A stretch of 64,000 nucleotides of DNA from assembly GCA_964523575.1 (NCBI GenBank), contig CAZGAV010000006.1, forward strand, positions 1 through 64,000, given 5' to 3'. Positions 18,548 to 26,648 of this stretch are shown here, piece by piece. The position numbers and the translations under genes are program-made. The stretch's first letter is position 1; each line of letters begins with the position of its first letter. The notes beneath the pieces are model-generated. The model was not told the DNA's origin and made no database searches. It was given only the letters and a program-made list of their open reading frames with translations. This DNA is from DAOUTW01 sp964523575 (GTDB lineage: Bacteria > Zixibacteria > MSB-5A5 > GN15 > JAAZOE01).

Positions 18548-18955
18548 TCACCAGGCCCCAACGATGATACCGATGACGATGAATCCCACGATGTGATAGA
18601 GAATATTGACAAATGTCAGGCTTCTCGGGCGATGCTCGAACAGGTCGTTGACGCCCATGGTGCTAAGTACGAAACATATCCCGGCCAGCAGGCCGATAAC
18701 GATTCCGTCGGAGATCGAACTGCGACCGGTCCAGACCATGAGGCGGGCGATACCATAGGCGGCGATGAAGGAATAGATCAGGGCCAGCACATAATTGATG
18801 GGTGAGGCGCCGGCGGCAACCTGTTCCTTGGTTTTGCCGATACCCTTCAGCCAAGCATCGCCAAACAATACCGGCGAATACCACAGAGCGCCGAGCACCA
18901 TGTAGGCCACGGCGGCCACGATTACGCTAAGAAAATTGACACTGCCCATTTCCAT
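18548..18955 (-). CDS. DUF1761-type four-helix membrane protein
   Basis: 135 residues from ATG 18955; GGAGGT lies 9 bp upstream, which decides against a longer frame beginning at 19012. The first helix carries the motif VAAVAYMVLGALWYSPVLFGDAW, characteristic of DUF1761 (shown here only in part: LGALWYSPVLFG). Three more helices follow (about 45-68, 76-98, 115-135). The function of the family is unknown; members are small inner-membrane proteins. It is monocistronic as far as visible, with a palindrome after its stop. Confidence 0.82.
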   Translation of the reverse strand: MEMGSVNFLSVIVAAVAYMVLGALWYSPVLFGDAWLKGIGKTKEQVAAGASPINYVLALIYSFIAAYGIARLMVWTGRSSISDGIVIGLLAGICFVLSTMGVNDLFEHRPRSLTFVNILYHIVGFIVIGIIVGAW

Positions 18956-19110
18956 GATTATAACCTCCACGCTTGTTTGTGGAATGATATACGATATTAC
19001 ACAAGCCGACATTGGCCATGCAACAAAAATATTAACGTAGATAATCTTAGGCCGCTATCGCCGGTCTAATGATCAGTCAAGGCTGGCGCCGATGATAGTA
19101 CATCAGATTT

Positions 19111-19977
19111 TCACTCGAAAACCCACCGATCCAATTGTTGGACGGGGACAATTATCTCCCGGGCAAGGGGTATTTGTTCCGGAGGCTGGTCGGGTATGAT
19201 TCGTCCCGGCCGGAGATGCATGAAAATGATCCACTCCGGTTTAAGGGTTTCACGGGCCATTTTCTGGCGGCGGGACAATTCATTCCATTTGCCCCACCAT
19301 TGGAGAAAGGCAATATCGATCGCCTGTCGGTCGAGGCCGAAACGGTGGGCGGCGGCGGTATCATATTGCGGAGAATCGCCGCTGTGATAGAGATTCCATC
19401 CGCCGATATTTATCAAATATTCAAGATGCTGGACATCGGCAAAACGGTCGTACGTCTGATCAGTCAGAGTATCGGTTCTCATCGAAACATTGTGATGGGT
19501 AGGCAGGACTATTATATCAATGCCAGAAATATCAAGATTGACCGCCGTATCTCCCGGGGCCGGGACAATCCGGAGGCGAGCCTTGATTTCGGAATAACCC
19601 TCAATCGTATCCATTTGGGCCGCCGCCTGCGGCGTGCAAATCATTACGCCATTCCGGTTATGCCGCAGATGCGCGACGGCGATCTCGGGGCTGAAATGGT
19701 CAACATGAGCATGGGTGAGCGCGATTATGTCTATTTTATCGAACGGCGGTTGGGCGGCCGACATCAGTTCAACGAAACTGTCAGAGGGGACCTGACACCA
19801 GTCAGCATCAAAACCCCCGAAGAGGGCATCAATCAAGATCTTCTTCCCGCCGCTTTCAATCAAAAAGCCCTCATTGCCCACATAGGTAACGGTCAAAGGC
19901 GGCCGCTGTGGTTGCTCGGCTCCGATAGACAAGGCTAGAACCAACACAAAGATTGCGGTGCGCGTCATAATTTTCAT
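19111..19977 (-). CDS. exported metallo-beta-lactamase-fold hydrolase (UlaG-like)
   Basis: 288 residues. A short hydrophobic signal (8-20, ending IGA-EQ) suggests export. The MBL fold is marked by THAHVDHF (HxHxDH), an upstream strand pattern TYVGNEGFLIESGGKKILIDALF, a later LPTHHN and YHSGDS. The GNEGFLIE start and FIMHLRPG near the end resemble the UlaG/L-ascorbate-6-phosphate-lactonase-like subgroup, which opens lactone or phosphodiester-like bonds, but exported members are poorly characterised. AGGGAGG lies 5 bp before the ATG. It is isolated, with small unknown genes upstream. Confidence 0.82.
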   Translation of the reverse strand: MKIMTRTAIFVLVLALSIGAEQPQRPPLTVTYVGNEGFLIESGGKKILIDALFGGFDADWCQVPSDSFVELMSAAQPPFDKIDIIALTHAHVDHFSPEIAVAHLRHNRNGVMICTPQAAAQMDTIEGYSEIKARLRIVPAPGDTAVNLDISGIDIIVLPTHHNVSMRTDTLTDQTYDRFADVQHLEYLINIGGWNLYHSGDSPQYDTAAAHRFGLDRQAIDIAFLQWWGKWNELSRRQKMARETLKPEWIIFMHLRPGRIIPDQPPEQIPLAREIIVPVQQLDRWVFE

Positions 19978-20054
19978 CCATGCCTCCCTTGATGCGGATA
20001 ATACATAGACGATGAATGAGGAGTCAATGATTATTGACGCGGACTAAAATAATA

Positions 20055-20081
20055 AAGGCCGGGTATACACAACCCGGCCTT
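20055..20081 (-). terminator. intrinsic terminator of the 112-residue membrane protein gene
   Basis: A 10-bp perfect stem, AAGGCCGGGT (20055-20064) with ACCCGGCCTT (20072-20081), 7-base loop, followed on the minus strand by TTTATTATTTT. It lies 70 bp past the upstream gene's stop. Confidence 0.8.
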
Positions 20082-20150
20082 CTATCGCACAGGGGGGCTA
20101 GGAGGGGTTTTGCAATATTCTCGTGCGGTCTCTCCCCATCCCTCCCGCGG

Positions 20151-20489
20151 CTACCCCTTTGAAAAAGCCACGCTTCGAAGCACCAGTCCCAGCGTAAAGA
20201 GCGATACCGTCGCCGGAAGCATATAGACAAAACTGTAGGGCAGGAAGAAGGTCGCAATAAAGGCTGAGAGCAATGATGGCAGGGCTACGAAGAAAATTAA
20301 TTGAAACGAAAATTTGACCAGCTTGTAGGCCAGGAGTAGGACGATGGCGGCCGCCAGCAAATAGGCCGCATAGAGCCCGGTCTGTCCGAAATGGTCGAGG
20401 ATAAACTGCCGGATCGGGTCCAGCGTATGCTGTTGAGCGATAACCGTACGGGCGATCTCCCCGGTTTGGATTTCGGCCAGAAGACTCAT
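20151..20489 (-). CDS. small membrane protein of unknown function
   Basis: 112 residues. A polar N-terminal 35 residues (with a TVIAQQHTLDPIRQFILDHF amphipathic stretch) is followed by three hydrophobic helices (about 38-56, 60-82, 86-106) and a short basic end. I recognise no family. It is followed by a good intrinsic terminator and preceded by a 70-residue ORF on the same strand 46 bp away, so the two may be one transcript. The Shine-Dalgarno site is weak. Hydrophobicity pattern and context make it probably real. Confidence 0.6.
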   Translation of the reverse strand: MSLLAEIQTGEIARTVIAQQHTLDPIRQFILDHFGQTGLYAAYLLAAAIVLLLAYKLVKFSFQLIFFVALPSLLSAFIATFFLPYSFVYMLPATVSLFTLGLVLRSVAFSKG

Positions 20490-20535
20490 CGAATTGCCCG
20501 TTCCGTTTTGATCTTATAGTTTTTTGCAGTCATCG

Positions 20536-20748
20536 TCAATCCACCGGCTCAATAGTCAAGCTTGATTCACCCACATGAGTCAGACCGATCATTCTCGTCG
20601 TCAGAAAATTCTTGGAGGTAATCCATTTTTGGGAAAGCTCCATGACCTGCTCCTGATTGACCTCTTCTTCCCAGTCAAGAATGATATTGTCAAGACGCTG
20701 GTTGTTGATTACAACATCGTCCATAGTGAGAGTAAACTTGACTTTCAT
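20536..20748 (-). CDS. small conserved-looking protein of unknown function
   Basis: 70 residues, soluble, acidic in the middle (LDWEEEVNQEQ). Beta-strand-like ends (KVKFTLTMDDVVI, SSLTIEPVD) flank a helix-like centre (EQVMELSQKWITS). AGGCGG lies about 11 bp upstream of the ATG. I recognise no family. It is the first gene after the 1.1-kb structured gene-free stretch to its right and is 46 bp upstream of the small membrane protein gene. Confidence 0.55.
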   Translation of the reverse strand: MKVKFTLTMDDVVINNQRLDNIILDWEEEVNQEQVMELSQKWITSKNFLTTRMIGLTHVGESSLTIEPVD

Positions 20749-20982
20749 ACTTTATATCCGCCTGTCGTTTCAAAGTTTCACATTTCCTGTCGGGGTATTT
20801 TGCAAGGCGGATGCCAAGGCCGGACATAAATTAAAAAATCTGTAATACCTTGATTATCAATAACATAGATATGGGGCAACGCCCATACCGGGCATAAATT
20901 GCAATCTTTTAGGATTTGGCCGGAGACAAATTATAGGACGTCGCCCATTGTCTGTTGGTCGCCAGCGAGGCTTGTCATTTTG

Positions 20983-21018
20983 AACAGCCCTCCCCCGAAT
21001 ATTCGGGGAAGGGCTGTT
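20983..21018. repeat. 36-bp near-perfect palindrome
   Basis: The 18-base half at 20983-21000 (AACAGCCCT...CCGAAT) is complementary to 21001-21018 with one mismatch. It is strong enough to act as a terminator or REP-like element; no long T run follows. Confidence 0.7.
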
Positions 21019-21230
21019 ATGCAGGCCCTCAATGGTGCGACCCGATCCCTTGCCGTTATAGAAAAGAGACTATCGATGCCGGCACCGGGGTCGGCCTTCA
21101 AGTATCATGGCCGCCGCCTTTCATCGGACTTCCCCCCTCAAAGCGGCCTGAATCCTGCGAATGTCGACTCCCTTCGATTGAGGGCCTTATGACCCCCGTA
21201 ATAAACCAGCCCCCTGGTCCCTCCCGCCCA

Positions 21231-21320
21231 TACGGGCCGTGACGGCGCACCGATGCCCTCCCCGGATACGGATATCTTCCATTTATCCGATATCCGCCGG
21301 TCTCGGTGCGCCGGCCCGTA
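21231..21320. ncRNA. candidate structured RNA: nested three-segment hairpin
   Basis: TACGGGCC (21231-21238) pairs with GGCCCGTA (21313-21320); GGCGCACCGA (21244-21253) pairs with TCGGTGCGCC (21303-21312); GGATATC (21270-21276) pairs with GATATCC (21289-21295). The three stems are nested in order, with a 5-base bulge on one side and an internal loop (16 and 7 bases), giving 25 base pairs in 90 bases. Strand is undecided because the pairing holds for both. Confidence 0.4.
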
Positions 21321-21866
21321 AGAGAATATAAGCGGCCCGGTCGGGCCGCCCTCCGATACCCTTGCTGAGGTTTCGGCCGCCGTTAATCTGCGGCCATAAA
21401 AGAAGGCTCCCGGGCAGAATTCTGCGACCGCTCGATCGCGGTTCCATCCGCGCCGGAGCCGGAATGGGGCGCCGGAATTCTCTCGTTCCGAAGTGGATCC
21501 TCTCCCTGAGTTTTGCCAAAACCATATCCTTGCCGCCGTTTTTGACCGGATGGCTGAAGGAACCATATACAAGCCGTGCCCACGTTGCATATGGTGGGGG
21601 ATCTTCTGATTGATAACCGCCGGTGGGGGAAGAAAACCCTGTGAGGCCGGTTTCCTTAAGCGATTCAATATTAAGCTAATAATTTCTACATCATTTGTCA
21701 ACTGAATTATTGAAGACTCGGCGTCTTGCTTGAAATTGGGTCGATACCGAAAATAAAGGCGTAAACCCTTGGGCCTTGATTTTCATCTTATCTTTGGAAC
21801 CGGGGTTTGCCCCGCAAGGTACAAACCATCGGAAAAATTGAAAAACTTTGCCGCCGGAGGAAAATT

Positions 21867-22835
21867 ATGATGCACCATAACAAGATATACACTCTGGCAG
21901 GGGTGGCCGTCGTTCTGGCCCTGCTAATTTTAGGGCCGGCTGCAGCCAAAAAATATGATACGGGGCGGGCCTGGATCGGAGTTTATACTCAGTCTATCGA
22001 CAAGGATTTGCAGGAGGCCTTCGATCTTGACACCGGTCAGGGACTGGTCATCGTCGATGTCGCCGATAATTCCCCGGCTGAGGATGCCGGATTGAAACGA
22101 AAGGATATTATTGTTGAGTTGAACGGCCAGAAGGTAGAGGATGCCGACGACCTTCTGGATATGGTCGAAGATCTCGATGTGGGCGATAAGGCCGAGATGA
22201 AAATCCTCAGGAAAGGAAAAGAACAGACTGTTGACCTGACTATCGGACAAAAGCCCAAATTCGAGTGGTTCGGATCGCGCTCCGGGTCCCATACCCCCCG
22301 GGTGATTACCCGCGATTACCATTTGTATTCGGATTCGGAAGGGTATATCGGAGTCGGCATTCAAAACCTGACCGAACAACTGGGCGACTATTTCGGAGTC
22401 AAGGACGGCGCCGGCGTTTTGATAACCGAAGTTTTCGAAGATTCGCCGGCGGCCAAAGCCGGTCTTAAGGCGGGCGACTTGGTCGTGGCCGTGGACGGCG
22501 AGGATATCGCTCAAGCCGATGAACTGCAGGAGATTATCGCCGATAAAAAGGAAGGCGACCAAGTTTCCGTGGAATATCTGCGCCACGGAAACAGGGAAAA
22601 AGTAACCGTCGAGGTGGCCGAGAACTCAGCCGGGATAAATCGGTATTCGATCCCCGATATTAACATTCAAATTCCCAATCTGTCGCTTATGAAAAACCTG
22701 GATCATTTCTACTTCAGCGATGACGATAACGGATATTTCAACGCCGAGGAGTATAAGCAGCAAATGAAGGAGCTCAAGAAGGAGCTTCAGGAGATGAGCA
22801 AAGAATTGAAGGAGATTCAGAAGAAGCTTGAATAA
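21867..22835 (+). CDS. exported protein with two PDZ domains and a coiled-coil tail
   Basis: 322 residues from ATG 21867; GGAGG lies 6 bp upstream, so a start at 21807 is unlikely. A signal peptide (hydrophobic 8-24, ending AAA-KK) is followed by PDZ 1 (about 28-115, with AWIGVYTQ and SPAEDAGLKRKDIIVELNGQ) and PDZ 2 (about 150-245, with GYIGVGIQ and SPAAKAGLKAGDLVVAVDG). There is no HtrA/DegP protease domain: no catalytic Ser motif such as GNSGGP is present. The last 45 residues form a Lys/Glu coiled coil. It probably acts as a periplasmic adaptor or chaperone binding peptide C-termini. A terminator follows at 22930. Confidence 0.85.
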   Translation: MMHHNKIYTLAGVAVVLALLILGPAAAKKYDTGRAWIGVYTQSIDKDLQEAFDLDTGQGLVIVDVADNSPAEDAGLKRKDIIVELNGQKVEDADDLLDMVEDLDVGDKAEMKILRKGKEQTVDLTIGQKPKFEWFGSRSGSHTPRVITRDYHLYSDSEGYIGVGIQNLTEQLGDYFGVKDGAGVLITEVFEDSPAAKAGLKAGDLVVAVDGEDIAQADELQEIIADKKEGDQVSVEYLRHGNREKVTVEVAENSAGINRYSIPDINIQIPNLSLMKNLDHFYFSDDDNGYFNAEEYKQQMKELKKELQEMSKELKEIQKKLE

Positions 22836-22929
22836 GTTGAGAGTCGACGGCCGCAAGAAGATTCGGTTCAAGAAAGATGGCTATCAACAGGCCGGTTATT
22901 GCAATCTCCTGTATATCGTACCGTAACTC

Positions 22930-22961
22930 AATCCCCGGGAACCCTCTTCCGGGGGTTTCTT
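22930..22961 (+). terminator. intrinsic terminator of the PDZ protein gene
   Basis: CCCCGG (22933-22938) pairs with CCGGGG (22949-22954), extended by three weaker pairs, followed by TTTCTTT. It lies 95 bp past the stop. Confidence 0.75.
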
Positions 22962-23643
22962 TATGAATAACGGGTATACAATTTAGTATAATACGATCAA
23001 TTTTTAGCAGATAAATATTTCAATCCGGGGGCGGTCGTTTTATAGCTTTAACTTCTTGCCTTATATAAGATAAAATGTATCCAAAAGACCTTTTTGGCTT
23101 GACAGAATGCAAAAATATGGATACCATAATAGTGGTATAATGTATGAGTCGTGGCTGGAGGCGCCCGGCTCATGTTTTGTGGTATGCCGTTCGTGTTTCA
23201 AACATCGAATGGCTGGGATAATAGTTCATAGAACTGAAGCTTTTGCCTTCGGGCGGAATGTGACAGGAAATAAGCATGGGCCTTTTAATGGATTAGAAGG
23301 GGGTATGCCTGGGTAATATGTCGGCGGGATTGACGCTCCGATGATCCTGTGCGGCCTTTTTCGACGCCAACCGGATACGATTTTCGATTGATTATTTCGG
23401 TTTGCGGACGATAAACCTTAACGAGATGTGCTGTGTCAACAGAAGGTGAAAGAGCCAACTCGTATGATCCGCAGTGTGCGGAGTATTTGATTCATATTGA
23501 AGAGTTCACCCCTGGTCGCTGGCGACTCCTTCCGGATCCCGGATCGAGTCTGATGCGACGCCTGAAGAACCTGAGATTGAATCGAATCCCCTTCATACGA
23601 GAATCGCTCAACATCACCATACCATTCTCGAAGGAGGTTTATC
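22962..23643 (+). other. gene-free stretch: promoter and long leader before the secreted peptide gene
   Basis: No convincing gene. The AT-rich left part (22970-23140) includes TTGACA at 23099-23104 and an extended -10 at 23133-23141. The remaining 500 bases to the peptide gene may be an untranslated leader. A GTG frame at 23433 runs into the peptide gene out of frame and lacks a ribosome site. Confidence 0.5.
23133..23141 (+). promoter_or_regulatory. extended -10 promoter element
   Basis: TGGTATAAT, a perfect extended -10 (TGnTATAAT). The nearby TTGACA at 23099-23104 is 31 bases upstream of the TATAAT hexamer, too far to be its -35, but it has TACCAT at 17 bp as an alternative -10. Either could start the transcript reading into 23644-26171. 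Confidence 0.45.
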
Positions 23644-23883
23644 ATGAAGAGGTTAATCGCGTCGGCACTGGTGGTTTTTGTATGCGTCGTTTTATTCGGT
23701 GTGATCCTTTATGCCGATCCCGGAACCAATCCGGAAACGACGGACAGCACATATATTCCACCGCCCCCCGGATACGAAGGTGTTTGGCCGCCGCCGGACG
23801 GCCTGATAATAACGACGAGTATTGACAGTTGCGATACTTGTCCGGCAAATACGGATCCACCATGGGATATCCCTGGCCAATAA
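23644..23883 (+). CDS. small secreted Pro-rich peptide with C-terminal CxxC
   Basis: 79 residues. A very strong ribosome site GAAGGAGGT lies 8 bp before the ATG. Residues 1-24 form a textbook signal peptide (MKR, 19 hydrophobic residues, LYA cleavage before DPG). The mature 55 residues contain a run of four prolines, GVWPPPDG, and a C-terminal Ser-Cys-Asp-Thr-Cys (C63, C66), ending in PPWDIPGQ. I recognise no family. It lies 146 bp upstream of the TPR/AAA+ regulator, with no terminator between, so they are probably co-transcribed. A pheromone-like signal for that regulator is a tempting idea but unproven; it could equally be a small structural or lipid-associated exported protein. Confidence 0.7.
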   Translation: MKRLIASALVVFVCVVLFGVILYADPGTNPETTDSTYIPPPPGYEGVWPPPDGLIITTSIDSCDTCPANTDPPWDIPGQ

Positions 23884-24029
23884 TGTGGAGTTTTTTGCGG
23901 ACAATGAGGTTTGATGGCTTCCGAATTTAAGACAAGTTTGCGTACATCGAAGAATCTCGATACGGCAGGGTCAGAGGCTGCGATGAAGATATTATCAAGT
24001 CACTCTCAGACGGATCAAGGCTTCGATAA

Positions 24030-26171
24030 ATGACATACCGGACTATCACAGACGTCCTCAATCTGGCCGAAGAGCTTTTTGAGGCCAAAAAGTTCAAGGA
24101 AGTTCTCGATGCCCTGGGAGGAATCGATTACAATTCGATTTCTCCCGAGGATAGGGCCCGGTGTAACTTGTTTAACGTCGAGGCCAATTACTATCTCGGG
24201 AATTTCGATATCGAGCCGCAACTCAATGAGGCCCTTGATTACTATAAACGCAGTCGAGACGACGAAAAATTCGCTCGTTCAAAGTATCTTAAAGGTCATC
24301 TGTTGATGATGAAGGGCGAATATATCGACGCCCGGGAAGAGCTTATTGAGGCCTTCACGATGTACCGGCGTCATGACCGGCTTTGGGATATGGCTCTCGT
24401 TTCAAATCTGCTTGGTCGATTGTGTTTTCAACTCGGTGATCTGGAAGCTGCCGAGAATCATATCAAAAAGTCCATCGATATTTACCGTCAGCTTGGGGAT
24501 ACGGTCAGCAGGATCCAAGTATCGGGTAACCTGTCCACAATTTATTGCTTCGGTGGATACCTGACACGGTCTATCGAAATGTTATCATCTATCGCCACCC
24601 AGGCCTGCAACCGAACCCCCAGGAGTATCGCCTCATTCTTGATTCAATTCTCTATTCCCAATTATCTCAAGGGCGATTACAAGTCGGCCCATGAATTGAT
24701 GGACAAATCCCTGAAATACATCGAGGATACTGCCGACCTTCAGGCGATTTATCTGGAGGCTCGCGGTGAGGCGTACTATTTCGAAGGACGCTATGAGGAA
24801 GCCAGGGAGGTACTGGTCAAAGCGCATGAGATGACAGAGAAGGCCGCTCCCAAGGGGACCCTCATGGCCAATATCAAAGAACTGCTCAGCCGAAGCCTGA
24901 TCGATTTGAATGAATTGGATGCCGCGGGCAGGCTCAATGAAGAGGTCTACGAAATCGCCGAAAAAATCAACGAGCGGCCGATGATAGCCGCATATTATCG
25001 CAATCGGGGACGTCTGGAAGCTCTCAAGGGCAACGCGGCCGACAGCCGCGAATGGTTCCGAAAATCTATCATCCTGTACAGCGCCATTAAAACCAGATTC
25101 GAACTGAGTTTGGCCCGTTATCAGGCGGCAATGTCGGGCGTATTTCCCCCCGGTGAACGCCATGCCTTTCTATATTTGGCGCGCGAGTACTTCGAATCCG
25201 AAGACGTCGGATATATGGTCAAGAAGATAAATACCGAAATCAACAATTTTCAGATCATGCCGAGGGCAATCCCTGATTGGACCCGGGCCAAATTACCTCG
25301 CATCGTCACTGTCAACGATGAGATGAAACGCATCCTGTCGATGGCCGAACATATAGCTCCCTCGGATATGTCGGTTTTGTTGACCGGAGCCACCGGCACC
25401 GGCAAAGATATGCTGGCTCGGTATATCCACCACCATTCCGGTCGAACCGGTCGTTTTGTGTCGATTAATGCCGCGGCCATTCCCGATAGCATGGTCGAAT
25501 CGGAGCTGTTCGGCCACCGCCGCGGCGCCTTCACCAATGCCGACCGGGACAAGGTCGGACTGATCGAAGTCGCGCATGACGGGACTCTATACCTGAATGA
25601 AATTGCCGACGCCTCCAAGGAACTACAAGCCAAACTTCTCGATGTCTTGGAAAACCACACAATCCGGCGTTTGGGAGAAACCAAGGAGCGAGAGGTCGCT
25701 TTCCGCCTGATAGCGGCCACCAATCATGATCTGACCCGGTTGATCGACGACGGCAAATTCCGAGTCGATCTCTATCATAGGATCAGTGAGGTTCCTTTTT
25801 CCCTCCCGCCTCTGGCTGAGCGCAAGGATGATATACCGGTCCTGCTGGCTCATTTTCTGACGCTGGCTGGCGTGGAAGTGGATACCGAAAATGCAGATTT
25901 CCAAAGTCTGGCCCGGCTTTTATCGGAGCGAGAATGGCCCGGTAATGTACGTCAAATGGAGGCCGAATCCAAACGGCTGGCCCTTCTTTCGCGCGGCGAC
26001 GCGGCCGCCATGCAACAGTTTATCTCAAGTCATAGGTTCTCTGAACGCGACCAACTTTATGACCTCCTGCGGCAGACCAACTGGAATCGACGAGAAGTAG
26101 CGCGAAAATTGGGCGTGAGTGATACGACGATACGCCGCAAAATACGAAAATTCAAGCTTGACGACGAATGA
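24030..26171 (+). CDS. TPR-domain sigma-54-type (bEBP-like) transcriptional regulator
   Basis: 713 residues. The N-terminal 1-400 consists of TPR-like helical repeats (for example LGRLCFQLGDLEAAENHIKKS), a peptide/protein-sensing module. It is followed by an AAA+ sigma-54-interaction domain (about 425-640): Walker A GATGTGKD (453-460), the sigma-54 contact loop as GAFTNA (499-504, usually GAFTGA), Walker B as LYLNEI (N523 where Asp is usual), and the arginine-finger region FRVDLYHRI. A Fis-type helix-turn-helix closes it (NWNRREVARKLGVSDTTIRRK). There is no receiver domain, so a ligand or partner bound by the TPRs likely controls it. It directly follows the small secreted peptide gene. With the two altered motifs, sigma-54 dependence is not certain. 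Confidence 0.88.
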   Translation: MTYRTITDVLNLAEELFEAKKFKEVLDALGGIDYNSISPEDRARCNLFNVEANYYLGNFDIEPQLNEALDYYKRSRDDEKFARSKYLKGHLLMMKGEYIDAREELIEAFTMYRRHDRLWDMALVSNLLGRLCFQLGDLEAAENHIKKSIDIYRQLGDTVSRIQVSGNLSTIYCFGGYLTRSIEMLSSIATQACNRTPRSIASFLIQFSIPNYLKGDYKSAHELMDKSLKYIEDTADLQAIYLEARGEAYYFEGRYEEAREVLVKAHEMTEKAAPKGTLMANIKELLSRSLIDLNELDAAGRLNEEVYEIAEKINERPMIAAYYRNRGRLEALKGNAADSREWFRKSIILYSAIKTRFELSLARYQAAMSGVFPPGERHAFLYLAREYFESEDVGYMVKKINTEINNFQIMPRAIPDWTRAKLPRIVTVNDEMKRILSMAEHIAPSDMSVLLTGATGTGKDMLARYIHHHSGRTGRFVSINAAAIPDSMVESELFGHRRGAFTNADRDKVGLIEVAHDGTLYLNEIADASKELQAKLLDVLENHTIRRLGETKEREVAFRLIAATNHDLTRLIDDGKFRVDLYHRISEVPFSLPPLAERKDDIPVLLAHFLTLAGVEVDTENADFQSLARLLSEREWPGNVRQMEAESKRLALLSRGDAAAMQQFISSHRFSERDQLYDLLRQTNWNRREVARKLGVSDTTIRRKIRKFKLDDE

Positions 26172-26648
26172 TTGTAACTTCTGCGACCTCCCCGTCGCAC
26201 CCTCCTCACGAATCAATAATATATTATCAGGCAATATTTTAAGCGTAACTCAATCCCAATAGCGAACCTGATTGCGATGTTTTGTGTCCCGCGGCTTCCT
26301 ATAAATTATTCTGCGAGAATTTTATATTAATATACCACAATTGGTTAAGCAGATTTTCCACTCGTCAGGCCATCTTGGCATGGTAGTTGATATCCTCATA
26401 CGCCCAAGAAGTATATCCTTCATGAGTCTGCGAAGATCGTCGATAACAATCTCGTGGGACAATTATGGACTCCACCGCTTGTTTATCGGCGGTTACGCCG
26501 CTCGCTGAAAACGCGGCTGAGTGCTTTGCCGTTCAGCCGGATACATTGCCAACCGCCAGCCCGGGAAACCAGGCTTTGAGATCGATATATGTTTCCCGCC
26601 CCGGCCGGTTATTTTTTGGAGAAAATTAATGGGATAGCCGGCCGATCG
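26172..26648. other. gene-free stretch between convergent genes
   Basis: No gene seen. It holds the palindrome TATATTAATATA (26323-26334), a CGGCG/CGCCG hairpin (26487-26500) and CGGCTGA/TCAGCCG (26514-26539) without clear T tracts. One of these hairpins may end the regulator transcript. Confidence 0.45.

Larger units (their letters stand above)
20749..21866. other. 1.1-kb gene-free stretch dense in inverted repeats
   Basis: No convincing gene on either strand: the longest frame (21138-21701, minus) lacks a start site and has Arg/Pro/Gly-rich composition typical of noncoding GC-rich DNA. Instead the stretch holds many strong hairpins: 20983-21018, 21205-21218 (ACCAG/CTGGT), 21231-21320 (nested), 21332-21349 (GCGGCCC/GGGCCGC), GGCCGC/GCGGCC around 21377-21395, 21416-21427 (GCAGAATTCTGC), ACCGC/GCGGT near 21428-21443, and 21562-21595 (ACCATAT/ATATGGT). 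It may encode a large structured RNA or be a repeat-element graveyard. Confidence 0.6.

Noticed and set aside
21138..21701. 187-codon minus-strand ORF
   Set aside because: It lacks a ribosome site and protein-like motifs, and overlaps a series of palindromes; more likely a chance frame in structured GC-rich DNA.
23433..23825. GTG-start 130-codon ORF overlapping the secreted peptide gene
   Set aside because: It has no Shine-Dalgarno site and is out of frame with the well-supported peptide gene; its C-terminal half is antisense-like in composition.
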